From positions 930,001 through 994,000 of the forward strand of contig CBDEGP010000001.1 in NCBI GenBank assembly GCA_965237875.1: a DNA stretch of 64,000 nt. The letters run 5' to 3'. Below the pieces are notes generated by a model. It did not search any database, was not told where the DNA came from, and worked only from the letters and a program-made list of their open reading frames with translations. Below, piece after piece: positions 42,351 through 51,400 of this stretch. Made by a program: the position numbers and the translations under genes. The first letter of the stretch is position 1; every line of letters starts with the position of its first letter. The DNA is from DAOUJI01 sp965237875 (lineage in GTDB: Bacteria; Chloroflexota; Dehalococcoidia; Lucifugimonadales; JAGWBF01).

Positions 42351-43238
42351 GTGAGAGCCCACTACGAAGACATAGAGGTGTCGGGCGCTTTGAACAGAGT
42401 CCGCAACATGTCTTTCAACTGGTCGTTGAACCCGTACCAGGGATGCGTTCATGGCTGCCACTACTGCTTTGCCAGGCGATACCACTGGTTCAAGGACCTG
42501 AACCCCGGCGACGACTTCAGCGGCGTGATATTCGTCAAGACCAACCTGCCCGAAACTCTGCGGCGCGAGTTGTCTCGCTCATCGTGGAAATTCGAGCCTG
42601 TGGCAGTGGGCACGGCCACTGATCCGTACCAGCCCATCGAGGGCAAGCGCCGGATCACCCGCCGCTGCCTGGAGGTCTTCTGCGCCAAGCGCAACCCCAT
42701 CAGAATGGTGACCAAGGGGACTATGATAGTGCGAGACCTGGATGTCCTGGGCGAATTGGCCCGGGTTGCAGGATGCACAGTTTGTTTCTCCGTGACCGCC
42801 TTGGACGATGCGCTCCGGTCCAAACTGGAGCCGGGGACTCCTCCGACCATCAAGCGTCTCAAGGCCATGGAAAAGCTGGCGGCGGCCGGCGTCAACGCCG
42901 GAGCGTTGATAGCTCCCATCATCCCGGGAATCACCGATAAGAAGTCCAACCTGGAACCCTTGGCGGCCGCAGCAGTGGACCACGGGGCCCGTTTCCTGGA
43001 GGGGAACACTCTCTATCTGATGGACGGGACCAAGGGCCACTTCCTGGAGTTTCTAAACTCGGAGTTCCCGAATCTCATTCATTCCTATCGCACAGTCTAC
43101 AACGGAGCGTTTGCGCCCAGGGGAATGAAAGACCGGCATCAGTGGATAATGCGGGAACTGAAGGACAGGCACGGGCTGGAGGATATGAGGACTGACGACG
43201 TGAGTTCGAGACCCAGGCAGCTTACATTGTCCATCTAG
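42351..43238 (+). CDS. radical SAM protein, spore-photoproduct-lyase-like (Rv2578c family)
   Basis: The 295-residue protein has the radical SAM cluster motif GCVHGCHYCFAR (CxxxCxxC), MSFNWSLNPYQ before it, and VAVGTATDPYQPIEGKRRITR, MVTKGTMIVRDLDVL and NAGALIAPIIPGITD after it. This is the SplB-like group found in many non-sporulating bacteria. Spore photoproduct lyase repairs thymine dimers, but relatives without the active-site Cys have unknown roles. It starts at GTG. Its place right after an error-prone polymerase gene suggests a DNA-damage context, which is inference. Confidence 0.88.
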   Translation: MRAHYEDIEVSGALNRVRNMSFNWSLNPYQGCVHGCHYCFARRYHWFKDLNPGDDFSGVIFVKTNLPETLRRELSRSSWKFEPVAVGTATDPYQPIEGKRRITRRCLEVFCAKRNPIRMVTKGTMIVRDLDVLGELARVAGCTVCFSVTALDDALRSKLEPGTPPTIKRLKAMEKLAAAGVNAGALIAPIIPGITDKKSNLEPLAAAAVDHGARFLEGNTLYLMDGTKGHFLEFLNSEFPNLIHSYRTVYNGAFAPRGMKDRHQWIMRELKDRHGLEDMRTDDVSSRPRQLTLSI

Positions 43239-43394
43239 CGCATCCAAAAATGAGGCTGTTGTGGAAGCCGTGGGCCATATCCGGCCTATTGGGTCGGAAT
43301 TCCCCGGTTTTGATGGGGAATTCACGGCGCATTCGGCTTGAAATCTAGGCATGGTTCTATCTACAATGTGGTTACCAAATTTGGGAGGTGCTGG

Positions 43395-43535
43395 ATGCAG
43401 GCCTACTGTGTGAAGTGCAGGGCTCGGCGGGACATGAGTGATCCTAAGTCGATCACCATGAAAAACGGCCGACCCGCCACCCAAGGAACCTGCCCTACGT
43501 GCGGCACTAAGATGTTCCGCATAGGCAACGCCTAG
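43395..43535 (+). CDS. DUF5679 mini zinc-ribbon protein
   Basis: The 46-residue protein carries two CxxC knuckles: AYCVKCRARRDM and GTCPTCGTKMFRI, with the conserved KNGRPATQGTCP between. This matches the DUF5679 family of very short zinc ribbons. It has a strong GGGAGGTG site before ATG 43395 and a strong terminator right after the stop, so it is an independent short transcript. Function unknown; DNA or RNA binding is plausible from the fold only. Confidence 0.88.
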   Translation: MQAYCVKCRARRDMSDPKSITMKNGRPATQGTCPTCGTKMFRIGNA

Positions 43536-43558
43536 TTGGAATTGCATCTTGGTTAACT

Positions 43559-43594
43559 AAAGGGACCGGCGGCAGTCCGGTCCCTTTTTCTTTT
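43559..43594 (+). terminator. rho-independent terminator
   Basis: AAAGGGACCGG (43559-43569) pairs with CCGGTCCCTTT (43577-43587) around a seven-base loop, followed by TTTCTTTT. It is the clearest terminator in the window and lies 23 bases after the DUF5679 stop. Confidence 0.93.
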
Positions 43595-43790
43595 CTGGAC
43601 TTCATTCACTTCTTACCCTGTGCTCCTCACCGGTGCGGTGCACAGGGATTCTTATGTCCGCTGCTTTAAGCACGGCGGCTTGCGCCAGGCTGAACGGCGG
43701 GAACGCCTAAGGCTTCAGCGTCGCGTGTTATACTCGCTATGCCGCCGTGTGTTTCACGCGGCGCCCATATCTTTTGGGGAGGCATGGCGG

Positions 43791-44078
43791 ATGATCGGAG
43801 TTCTGACCCACCATTGGGCTAAAGCCGAGAGAATAGAGGACGCAAGGAAGCTCTTGGACCGCAACGGTGAAGCCCAGAGCAAGTTCCGGGGATTCGGCGC
43901 AAGGCAGACCATGGTGTCCCTGAGCGACTCCGCCAAGATTTCCACGCTGGTGACCTGGGACAGCAACGACGTCTACGACCAGTGGCGGGCCAGTCCCGAA
44001 CGAAAAGAGTCCATGGCCGGCGCAGACGAGCTTTGGTCCAGACCCCCCGAATCGGAACGGTTCGAGATGGCTGGCTGA
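43791..44078 (+). CDS. antibiotic-biosynthesis-monooxygenase-like (dimeric alpha/beta barrel) protein
   Basis: The 95-residue protein has the ferredoxin-like ABM pattern: GVLTHHWAKAERIEDARKLLDRNGEAQSKFRGFGARQTMVSLSDSAKISTLVTWDSNDVYDQWRASPERKE. Members act as heme-degrading enzymes, small cofactor-free monooxygenases or structural proteins. The ATG at 43791 follows GGGGAGG by eight bases. It lies 42 bases before a luciferase-like oxidoreductase gene and is probably co-transcribed with it. Confidence 0.72.
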   Translation: MIGVLTHHWAKAERIEDARKLLDRNGEAQSKFRGFGARQTMVSLSDSAKISTLVTWDSNDVYDQWRASPERKESMAGADELWSRPPESERFEMAG

Positions 44079-44120
44079 CAGGCCCTGGCCGAAAGACTAA
44101 GGGTCTCCGGAGAGGTTGTA

Positions 44121-45056
44121 ATGAAGATAGGACTGGCCATGCCGAGGTTGCCCGACGCCCAGGGGATAAAGGCGTTCATCAAGCGAGCTGAGGACCTGGG
44201 TTTCGAGAGTGTGCTGATAGGCGACCACGTTGTGCTGCCCACGGCGGGGACAACCCAGTACCCCTATACGGCGGACGGCTCCTTTATCCGGCCGGCGGAT
44301 GAACCGTTCCTCGACGCGATGGCCCTGCTGGGTTTTATGACGGCTTGCAGCGACACCATACGTTTGGGCACAACGGTGATTATCGTGCCCTACAGGGACC
44401 CGGTGGTGCAGGCCAAGATGTTCTCCTCCTTGGACGTGCTCAGCGGCGGCAGGATTATCTGTGGCGTGGGAGTGGGCTGGCTGGAAAAGGAGTTCGAGAC
44501 CTTGAACGTGCCGTACTCCGAGCGGGGTCCAATGACTGATGAGTACATAGAGGTCTTTCAAACCCTGTGGACCCAGGAGGACCCGGTCTACAACGGCAGG
44601 TTTGTTCAGATAGACGGCGTCAAGTTCACCCCGAAGCCGGTGCAGTCGCCTCTGCCGATTTGGGTTGGGGGGCATACCAGGCGCGCCCTCAGACGGACCG
44701 CCAAGTACGGGCATTGCTGGCACCCCACCAGGCAGACGCCCGACTTTGTGGCCAAGAACATCCCCTACCTACGGGAGCAGACGGAGCTGGCGGGCCGAGA
44801 CCCTGACGAGATAACCATATCGTTGAAGAGAAGCCTCCATTTCACCGACATCGGACTGGGCGAGCAGGGTGGGGTCAGGAGCACCGGGGCGATGGTCGGC
44901 GAGACCGGGCAGGTTATCGACGACATCCGCCGTTGCCGGGAGTTGGGGATCGACCAGCTGACCTACGACTTTCGCGTGTCGGGCATGGAAGACAGCATCA
45001 GGGTCATGGAGCATCTCGCGGAAACGGCTCTCCCTGTGGCTGCAAGCCTGGACTGA
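44121..45056 (+). CDS. LLM-class F420-dependent oxidoreductase (TIGR03619-like)
   Basis: The 311-residue luciferase-like barrel shows KIGLAMPRLPDAQGI, RAEDLGFESVLIGDHVVLP, FMTACSDTIRLGTTVIIVPYRDPV, SGGRIICGVGVGWLEKEFETLNV, ERGPMTDEYIEVFQTLW, and PLPIWVGGHTRRALRRTAKYGH. It ends QVIDDIRRCRELGIDQLTYDF. It is the third such enzyme here and resembles the one at 21881-22771 in motif order. Cofactor is F420 or FMN. The adjacent ABM-like protein may be a functional partner. Confidence 0.9.
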   Translation: MKIGLAMPRLPDAQGIKAFIKRAEDLGFESVLIGDHVVLPTAGTTQYPYTADGSFIRPADEPFLDAMALLGFMTACSDTIRLGTTVIIVPYRDPVVQAKMFSSLDVLSGGRIICGVGVGWLEKEFETLNVPYSERGPMTDEYIEVFQTLWTQEDPVYNGRFVQIDGVKFTPKPVQSPLPIWVGGHTRRALRRTAKYGHCWHPTRQTPDFVAKNIPYLREQTELAGRDPDEITISLKRSLHFTDIGLGEQGGVRSTGAMVGETGQVIDDIRRCRELGIDQLTYDFRVSGMEDSIRVMEHLAETALPVAASLD

Positions 45057-45089
45057 GCTTCCCTGTAGGTTCGGCGCCGCCTCACGTCG

Positions 45090-45383
45090 TCACAGTTCCG
45101 GCTCCGAGCTTGGGACCTCGTACCGCTTCCTTATCTCGTCTATATAGACCTTGTGGTAGTCTCCATAGTGGCCGTTCTCGGGGTCGCCGGTCAGCTTCTC
45201 GGCCCACATGTATTGAACGTCCTGCCATTGGATGGGAAAGTGTGGCTCCTCGAAGAACCTGATCACCGCTTCAGATGGGGTGTCGGCGTCCACGTAGCCC
45301 AGCATCTGGAAGTTGTCATAAGGGTTGCCGTTCTCCGATAGGAATCGGCCTTTCATGGCCGACAGCACGATGTACAGGCCCAC
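45090..45383 (-). CDS. small cytosolic protein of unknown function
   Basis: The 97-residue protein starts at GTG 45383, chosen because GGAGG lies five bases before it. It has a strand (GLYIVLSAMKG), YDNFQMLGYVDADTPSEAVIRFFEE, HFPIQWQDVQYMWAEKL and an acidic, charged C-terminus. The strand-helix alternation could be a small ferredoxin-like fold, but no family is recognised. It lies 27 bases after a VOC-family gene on the same strand and ends convergent with the luciferase-like gene. Confidence 0.6.
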   Translation of the reverse strand: MGLYIVLSAMKGRFLSENGNPYDNFQMLGYVDADTPSEAVIRFFEEPHFPIQWQDVQYMWAEKLTGDPENGHYGDYHKVYIDEIRKRYEVPSSEPEL

Positions 45384-45410
45384 GTCAACCTCCAAACGGC
45401 AAGAGTGCCC

Positions 45411-45764
45411 CTATGTCAGCGGCTCTGCAAAGCTGATCTCGTGGCCGTCAGGGTCCCAGAGATGGAAGTAGCGTTCGCCCCAAGGGCCGTTCCGCGGACT
45501 TTCAGGCTGCAATCCTCGTTCGGTCAATAGGGAGTGGAACTCATCGACTCCATCGACCCTGATAATGAACCTGCCCCACCATCCGGGCGTGTAAGACGGC
45601 GACAGAATCAGGTTGAGGAACTCAGCAGCGCCTACATAGTACGAGGTGAAACTGGCTTCCCTGCCTCCGTATTTCATTTCCAGTCCAAGCTTGTCGTAGA
45701 ACTCGACCGCACTGACCATGTCCTTAACGGCCAGGGTCACAGCGCTGAAATGTCGTATGGTCAT
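45411..45764 (-). CDS. VOC-family protein
   Basis: The 117-residue protein shows RHFSAVTLAVKDMVSAVEFYDKLGLEMKYGG, a middle strand YYVGAAEFLNLILSP, IIRVDGVDEFHSLLTERGL and the closing WGERYFHLWDPDGHEISFAEPL. This is the common glyoxalase/bleomycin-resistance pattern with a DPDG(H/N)xxE metal-Glu end. Substrate unknown. It probably forms a small operon with the downstream 97-residue unknown protein. Confidence 0.87.
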   Translation of the reverse strand: MTIRHFSAVTLAVKDMVSAVEFYDKLGLEMKYGGREASFTSYYVGAAEFLNLILSPSYTPGWWGRFIIRVDGVDEFHSLLTERGLQPESPRNGPWGERYFHLWDPDGHEISFAEPLT

Positions 45765-45851
45765 ACTCAGGTCTGTCCATCCCGTCCCGACTTCTGCCTG
45801 GGAGCGGCGCCGGGACTTGATGATAGCAGACGTTACAGACTCAGACCAAGG

Positions 45852-46910
45852 CTAAAGGGCGGAGCGCGCCTGAGACGCTAACCTGCCCGTCCATAGCTTC
45901 ACCAGAGCGTCGGACCTGGCGGCGGGAAGAGACGCAGCCATGACCGAATATATCCAGCGTCGGCTGACCTTGGTTGTGATGTCCGGGTCTAGCCAGTTGT
46001 CGTTTCCGGCCAGCTTTCCAAGGGTGGCTATGCCGATTGCCGCAGGCCACAAGGCCGCTAGCCGGAGCCGTAAAGAGCCTCTGGGTATGGCCAGCGTGTA
46101 GGCCACGGCCGCTTGGTAATGCTCCAATGCCCGTTCGATGCCCCATGCGAGGGCGGGCCTGGCCGCCGGCGCCGCCGATGGGTCCAGCAAGTCATCCGGT
46201 CTGAGTCCCAGTTCCGAAAGCCTAGTCTGGGGCAGGTAGCACCGCCCGATGCGCAGGTCCCTGGGAATGTCTCGCAGGACGTTGGTCAGCTGTAGAGCCT
46301 TGCCAAACCTGACGCCGGCCTTGGACATCTCTTCCAGGTCCCACCTCCTCAATGCAGGCGTATGGGCCACGGTGATCGCGGTCCAGAACTCACCCACGCA
46401 CCCCGCGACATGGTACGTGTACCGGTCCAGGTCCTCGTCCGTCTCCAGGGACCCAACGGTCCCCGCCTCCTCCGGCGGAAAGACGGTCAGGTCCATCTCC
46501 ATGCCGCGGGTAAGGCTCACGACCACAGACCTGATCAAGCGCCGGTCCTCCTGAGGCATGGACTCAAGGCAGCGTAGGGCGTCGTCCAGGTTGCTTATCA
46601 ACTCGCCCTCGACGTCCGACTTCTGGAAGCCTGTCAGATCGCGGGCCATTTCCGCGACCGCTCCCGGGGGCGCCGATTCTTCCAGAACGTTGCGAAGGCT
46701 GAGCAGGCATTCCAGGCGTTGCGATGGAGGCAGCGCGCGCGTGTCCGAGATGGTGTCCGCGGCCCTAGCCAGCAAATAGGCTAGTCCCACCGGCTTTCTG
46801 AGGTCGGCGGGAAGGACTCTAATGGTCAGGTAGAAGCTCCGGGAAACCTGGGGGAGCAACCCGGTGAGAAGTTTTTCCCAGGAGGCGCCTTCCGGCTTGC
46901 GACGGGTCAT
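45852..46910 (-). CDS. squalene/phytoene synthase family protein
   Basis: The 352-residue protein has the trans-head-to-head prenyl synthase pattern: SRSFYLTIRVLPADLRKPVGLAYLLARAADTISD (first Asp-rich DTISD) and YTYHVAGCVGEFWTAI. The second Asp-rich site LQLTNVLRDIPRDLRIGRCYLP follows. These enzymes join two FPP or two GGPP molecules to squalene or phytoene. No carotenoid or hopanoid genes lie nearby, so the product is not decided; ispH of the same precursor route is 11 kb away. The ATG at 46910 is preferred because TATAAT at 46944-46949 lies just upstream. The frame extends to 47129 without similarity. Confidence 0.88.
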   Translation of the reverse strand: MTRRKPEGASWEKLLTGLLPQVSRSFYLTIRVLPADLRKPVGLAYLLARAADTISDTRALPPSQRLECLLSLRNVLEESAPPGAVAEMARDLTGFQKSDVEGELISNLDDALRCLESMPQEDRRLIRSVVVSLTRGMEMDLTVFPPEEAGTVGSLETDEDLDRYTYHVAGCVGEFWTAITVAHTPALRRWDLEEMSKAGVRFGKALQLTNVLRDIPRDLRIGRCYLPQTRLSELGLRPDDLLDPSAAPAARPALAWGIERALEHYQAAVAYTLAIPRGSLRLRLAALWPAAIGIATLGKLAGNDNWLDPDITTKVSRRWIYSVMAASLPAARSDALVKLWTGRLASQARSAL

Positions 46911-47085
46911 GGATTCAACGCTCGCTGCAAAATGGCCGCCCATATTATAGCAACGCCCCGCAGCCCACCCCCATGGAGTCAACCGAGGGCGGCGGCAATG
47001 GAGTATTGGGCCTCCAGGTGATAGTATTAACGGCTGACGCAACCCTGCTGCGTGACAACGTCCGCTGAGGCGATTTGAGGTGGTC

Positions 47086-47406
47086 ATGGCGACGGAGGAA
47101 CAGCCTCTTCTCCCACCGGAGGAATACACCGTAGACGAATATTATTCAACGGAAGGCGCCGTAAGTTTCTACTGCGACTCGCTGCACATCAGCAGCGGGC
47201 TGTACAGTTCCATTCTCTTCTTCGGAGAGCTTCAGGAGGATAGGGAGCCTACTCTCAGGGCCAAGATCAAAGTGAGTCCCCAGCTGCTCAAGGCCATCGC
47301 CGTGTTAGCCAGGAAGCACGTTCGGGAGTACGAGAACTCCGTTGGTCCTATAAGCCTTCCCCGGCAGGTCTTGGACGCTTGGGACATCAGGGAGCAGGAC
47401 CTGTGA
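47086..47406 (+). CDS. DUF3467 family protein
   Basis: The 106-residue protein resembles DUF3467: EYYSTEGAVSFYCDSLHISSGLYSSILFFGEL, then RAKIKVSPQLLKAIAVLARKHVREYENSVGPISLP. The family is small, strand-plus-helix and of unknown function. It is preceded by TGAGGTGG. Its TGA overlaps the GTG of the next gene, which in turn overlaps the M1 peptidase gene, so the three are translationally coupled. Confidence 0.72.
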   Translation: MATEEQPLLPPEEYTVDEYYSTEGAVSFYCDSLHISSGLYSSILFFGELQEDREPTLRAKIKVSPQLLKAIAVLARKHVREYENSVGPISLPRQVLDAWDIREQDL

Positions 47407-47897
47407 GCAGGGACGCCGATCAGCCCTCGGATGTCCATCAGTCCTCTGATGAACTTGGTGAAGGCTTCCTGCTGACTTCGCCCGGAGCGCCGGCGGAGTG
47501 GCGATTCAAGGCGCACCACGCCAGCCGGCCAAGGGGCGCTGAGGAGTTGCTGACCCAAAGCGAAGTCACGCCTGTGGCTATAGACCGGCTGCGGAACTCA
47601 GACCTTCCTCCCCGTTTCGAGTGTGAGCTGAGGTTGGAGATTCCGGTGTTAGTCGTGGATACGTTTGACGCAGTATACGCATTTGAACGGGTCATGAATA
47701 AGCTCCACGGCTTTTCTCGAAATGCCAAACAAGCAAAGTGGGAGCTTAGCAGCAAGCTTTTGGGACACCTCAAGTTCCTGACCCGGCTGGAGTCGGACAA
47801 GATGGCTGAGCGTCTGAAGCTGGAGCTGGAGTTCTTAAGAGCGGCCTTCCAACCGGCTGGGGGCGGAGACAACGAAGGGGAGGGTGAAGAGCAGTGA
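47403..47897 (+). CDS. unknown helical protein between DUF3467 and M1 peptidase genes
   Basis: The 164-residue protein starts at GTG 47403, overlapping the previous stop (GTGA), and its stop overlaps the next GTG the same way. The first 40 residues are polar and disordered. A beta section (FECELRLEIPVLVVDTFDAVYAFERVMNKL) follows, then long charged helices (NAKQAKWELSSKLLGHLKFLTRLESDKMAERLKLELEFLRAAF). The end is acidic. No family is recognised. Tight coupling on both sides suggests a shared function with its neighbours. Confidence 0.62.
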   Translation: MSRDADQPSDVHQSSDELGEGFLLTSPGAPAEWRFKAHHASRPRGAEELLTQSEVTPVAIDRLRNSDLPPRFECELRLEIPVLVVDTFDAVYAFERVMNKLHGFSRNAKQAKWELSSKLLGHLKFLTRLESDKMAERLKLELEFLRAAFQPAGGGDNEGEGEEQ

Positions 47898-50464
47898 GCG
47901 CCGAAGAAATCCACGAGAAGTCATTGGGACTCCATTGCGGAAGACGCACCGGCGCGCAGCAGTCCGAAGGCAGAAAGCCCTTCGCTCTGCCCGGCGATGA
48001 AGCCAAGTGGCCAAGGGACCGGACAGTTGACATAAAGCACATAAAGCTGGAACTGGACGTGGACCTGGACTCGCGTTCCATCAGCGGCGCAGCCTCGCAT
48101 ACCGTCACCCCGATCAACGACGGCGTCGCCACCCTGGAGTTGGACGCCGCCGAGTTGGAAATTTCGACTGTCACCCTGTCCGATGGGACTCCCCTGTCCT
48201 ACGCCCATGAGGACTGGAAACTGTCCATAGACCTGGGCGGCCCCAGGAAGGCGGGCGAGGAGATTACGGTCCGAATTGAATACGGAACGACCCCGCGGAA
48301 GGGGCTTTACTTCAATATGCCCGACGACGGATACCCGGACCGGCCCCGGCAGATGTGGACCCAGGGGCAGGACGAGGACTCCAGGTTCTGGTTCCCCTGT
48401 TTCGACTATCCCAACGAGAGGTTCACCAGCGAAATCATAGTGACCGTGCCCGCGGAATGGACCACCATTTCCAACGGGACCCTCACGTCCTCCGACTCTT
48501 CAGGTCCGGGCGGCGCTAAGCGTGCCGACCACTGGACACAGGACAAGCCCCTGCCCGCCTATCTCATGTCCCTGGTGGCCGGAGAATACACGGAAATCAG
48601 AGACGGCGGAGGAGACGTTCCCATCATCTACTACTCGCCTCCGGGCAGGGAAGAGGACACCCGCCGGGCGTTCGGCAAGACACCCAAGATGATGGAGTTC
48701 TTCACCAACAAAATCGGCGTGCCCTACCCCTGGGACAAGTACTCGCAGGTGACCGTGGCCGACTTCATCTTCGGCGGCATGGAGAATACGTCGGCCACCA
48801 CCATGACCGACCACCTGCTCCACGACGAGCGGGCCCACGTCGACTACTCCGCCGACGGCATCGTGGCCCACGAGTTGGCTCACCAGTGGTGGGGAGACCT
48901 CCTCACATGCCGCGACTGGTCTCACGGGTGGTTGAACGAGGGCTTCGCGACCTACTCCGAGCTGCTGTTCAGGGAGTTCGACCTGGGAGTGGACGAGTTC
49001 AGGTACGGCATATACCAGGACGCCGGGATATATTTCGGGGAGGACTCCGGGCATTACCGGAGGCCCATTGTCAACAACGTCTATAACCAACCCGTGGACC
49101 TGTTTGACCGCCACCTCTATGAGAAGGGCGCCTTGGTCCTGCACATGCTCCGGGGAGTCCTTGGCGATGACGGCTTCTGGAAAGCTCTCAACCACTACTG
49201 TGTAACCCATCAGGGTCGGAACGTGGTGACCGAGGACTTCCAGAGGGCCATCGAAGAGTCCACGGGAAGGAACATGGACTGGTTCTTCCACCAGTGGGTC
49301 TATAAGGCGGGCCACCCGGAGTTGAAAGTCGCCTATAAGTGGGACGAGGAGTCCAACTCGGCCGAGCTCACCGTGTCTCAGACCCAGGCCATAGACGAAA
49401 TGACGGGCCTCTTCAGGACGTCCGTTCAGGCGGTCTTCTACAACGAAGCCGGCCCCGTCTCCCACAAGCTGGACATAAGCTGCAAGGAGCAGACATTCCG
49501 CTTTTCCATGCAGGAAAAGCCAAAGATGGTGTCCTTCGACCCCGGCTGCCTGTGCCTCAAAAGCCTGGACTTCACCCGTCCCAAGGAAATGCTCCTTCAC
49601 CAGCTTGAGAACGACCCGGACGTGCTGGGGAGGGTGGACGCCGCGCAGGCCCTGGCCAAGCTGGGCGCTCCCGACTGCGTGCAGGCCCTGAAGAAAGCCG
49701 TGCTGGAAGACCCCTTTTGGGGTGTCCAAGCAGAGGCGGCCAAGGCCCTGGGTACGATAAAATCCGACGGCGCCCTGACCGCCCTGGCCTCATGCACGAG
49801 CGTCGGACATGCCAAGGCGAGAAGGGCCGTGGCAGGGGCTCTTGGCGGGTTCAAGGAGGAGGCCGCCCTCAAGGCTTTGGAGCCGTTGATGGAAAGCGAC
49901 GAGAGCTATCTGGTGGAGGCTGAAGCGGTCCGCGCGGCGGCCAAGACGAAACAGCCCCGCTCCTTCGACCTGGTCTCGGCGGCGTTGGGGAAACCCTCTT
50001 TCCAGGAAGTGGCAACGTCCCAAGCGCTGCTGGGTCTGGCCGATCTGAAAGACGAACGGGGCATCGAGTTGGCGAAGGAATGGTCCAAATACGGCAACCC
50101 CTCTCGCGCTCGGGAAGCGGCCCTGTCGTCCCTGGGCAAGCTGGGCGAGGGCAAGAGCGAAGTCGTGGAGTTCCTGTCGGACTTCGTCGATGACCCGTGG
50201 CTCAGGGCCAGGGCCAACGCTGTGGGAGCCTTGAGGGAGCTAAAGGACGACAAGGCCATCCCGGTGCTCGCCAGAAGGATTCCCAGGGAACTGGACGGGA
50301 GGGTCGTGCGCTTGTGCCGGGAGGCCATTTCCGCCATCAGCGAGGGCAAGGACCGGGGAGACGACGTCAGAAAGCTCCGGTCGGAGATGGAGTCTCTCCA
50401 GGAGGAGAACCGTAAACTAAAGGACCGCCTTGAAAAGCTGGAATCGAAGCTGAACGGGGCTTAG
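47894..50464 (+). CDS. M1-family metalloaminopeptidase with C-terminal HEAT repeats and coiled coil
   Basis: The 856-residue protein has the M1 N-terminal beta domain (YTVTP-like saddle), the exopeptidase motif GGMENTSATT (about 294-303), and the zinc site VAHELAHQWWGD (HELAH at 326-330). NEGFATYSELLF supplies the third ligand Glu. After about residue 560 the usual M1 C-terminal helical domain is replaced by several HEAT/PBS-type repeats (VQALKKAVLEDPFWGVQAEAAKALGTI, then four or more similar units). It ends with a coiled coil (MESLQEENRKLKDRLEKLESKL). M1 enzymes trim N-terminal residues from peptides. No signal peptide is seen, so it is probably cytosolic. Confidence 0.93.
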   Translation: MSAEEIHEKSLGLHCGRRTGAQQSEGRKPFALPGDEAKWPRDRTVDIKHIKLELDVDLDSRSISGAASHTVTPINDGVATLELDAAELEISTVTLSDGTPLSYAHEDWKLSIDLGGPRKAGEEITVRIEYGTTPRKGLYFNMPDDGYPDRPRQMWTQGQDEDSRFWFPCFDYPNERFTSEIIVTVPAEWTTISNGTLTSSDSSGPGGAKRADHWTQDKPLPAYLMSLVAGEYTEIRDGGGDVPIIYYSPPGREEDTRRAFGKTPKMMEFFTNKIGVPYPWDKYSQVTVADFIFGGMENTSATTMTDHLLHDERAHVDYSADGIVAHELAHQWWGDLLTCRDWSHGWLNEGFATYSELLFREFDLGVDEFRYGIYQDAGIYFGEDSGHYRRPIVNNVYNQPVDLFDRHLYEKGALVLHMLRGVLGDDGFWKALNHYCVTHQGRNVVTEDFQRAIEESTGRNMDWFFHQWVYKAGHPELKVAYKWDEESNSAELTVSQTQAIDEMTGLFRTSVQAVFYNEAGPVSHKLDISCKEQTFRFSMQEKPKMVSFDPGCLCLKSLDFTRPKEMLLHQLENDPDVLGRVDAAQALAKLGAPDCVQALKKAVLEDPFWGVQAEAAKALGTIKSDGALTALASCTSVGHAKARRAVAGALGGFKEEAALKALEPLMESDESYLVEAEAVRAAAKTKQPRSFDLVSAALGKPSFQEVATSQALLGLADLKDERGIELAKEWSKYGNPSRAREAALSSLGKLGEGKSEVVEFLSDFVDDPWLRARANAVGALRELKDDKAIPVLARRIPRELDGRVVRLCREAISAISEGKDRGDDVRKLRSEMESLQEENRKLKDRLEKLESKLNGA

Positions 50465-50529
50465 TCGTGTACCCTAATCCAACAAGGCAGGCGCTTGCGC
50501 AGCGCGTAGACTGCCGTTAAAGGAGCGAG

Positions 50530-51369
50530 ATGGCCGTAGAGAAGATCACCGTGGGAGACGTGGAAATCATAGCCGTGTCCGATGGGCAGCTTTACGCCGA
50601 CCCGTGCACATTCTTCCCGTCGGTGGAGGCGTCCAAGTGGGACCCGTACGCGGCTGACATGACCGAAGAACACAACATCGCCCTCAACATAGGTTCGTTC
50701 GTCGTGAGGTCCGACGGGCAGACAATCATAGTGGACACCGGCATGGGAGACAGCAAGTCCACCAGGGTAAGGGGAGAGTCCGGCTTGCTTCTGGAGAGCC
50801 TGCGCTCCAAGGGAGTCTCCCCGGAGGACATTACCATGGTGGTGATGACCCACGCCCACGTCGACCACGTGGGAACGAACCTTAAGCGGGACGGGGACAA
50901 GGTCGAGCCGGTTTTCCCAAGGGCCAGGTACTGGGTCAGCTCCGTCGACTGGGAAGCCTGCCACAATGAAGAGTTGCAGAAAGACCGGTTCCCAAACGCC
51001 CCAGCCCAGGTTTGGCCCCTGGAGGAGCTGGGGGTGCTGGAACTGTTCGACGGCGAGCACGCCTTCACCAGCCACTTGACCAGCCTGCCCACGCCCGGCC
51101 ACACGCCTGGCCACATGAGCATTACCGTCTCGTCCCAGGGAGAGAAGGTCCTGATAACAGGCGATATTGCCCACAGCGTAGCTCAGGTGCATGAGACCGA
51201 CTGGTTCCCGGCCGCCGATATAATCCCCGACTTAGCTGTTGAGACCCGGAGCAGAATATTCGAGCAACTGGAGAGGGACGGGACCGTGGCGGCGTCGGGC
51301 CACTTCCCCGCGCCCGGATTCGGCAGAGTGGTCATGCTGGAGGGGCGCCGCTACTGGCAAGGGCTGTAG
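50530..51369 (+). CDS. metallo-beta-lactamase-fold hydrolase
   Basis: The 279-residue protein has the MBL motif MTHAHVDHVG (H108, H110, D112, H113), IIVDTGMGDS before it, TPGHTPGHMSITV, VLITGDIAHS with the bridging Asp, and the final SGHFPAPGFG His. This is the AHL-lactonase/quinone-type hydrolase arrangement; substrate not determined. The start follows AAGGAGCGAG. A nitroreductase gene follows after 31 bases, probably on the same transcript. Confidence 0.9.
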   Translation: MAVEKITVGDVEIIAVSDGQLYADPCTFFPSVEASKWDPYAADMTEEHNIALNIGSFVVRSDGQTIIVDTGMGDSKSTRVRGESGLLLESLRSKGVSPEDITMVVMTHAHVDHVGTNLKRDGDKVEPVFPRARYWVSSVDWEACHNEELQKDRFPNAPAQVWPLEELGVLELFDGEHAFTSHLTSLPTPGHTPGHMSITVSSQGEKVLITGDIAHSVAQVHETDWFPAADIIPDLAVETRSRIFEQLERDGTVAASGHFPAPGFGRVVMLEGRRYWQGL

Positions 51370-51400
51370 CCGTTCCGCCGTTCGCACAAGAGGAGCCGAC

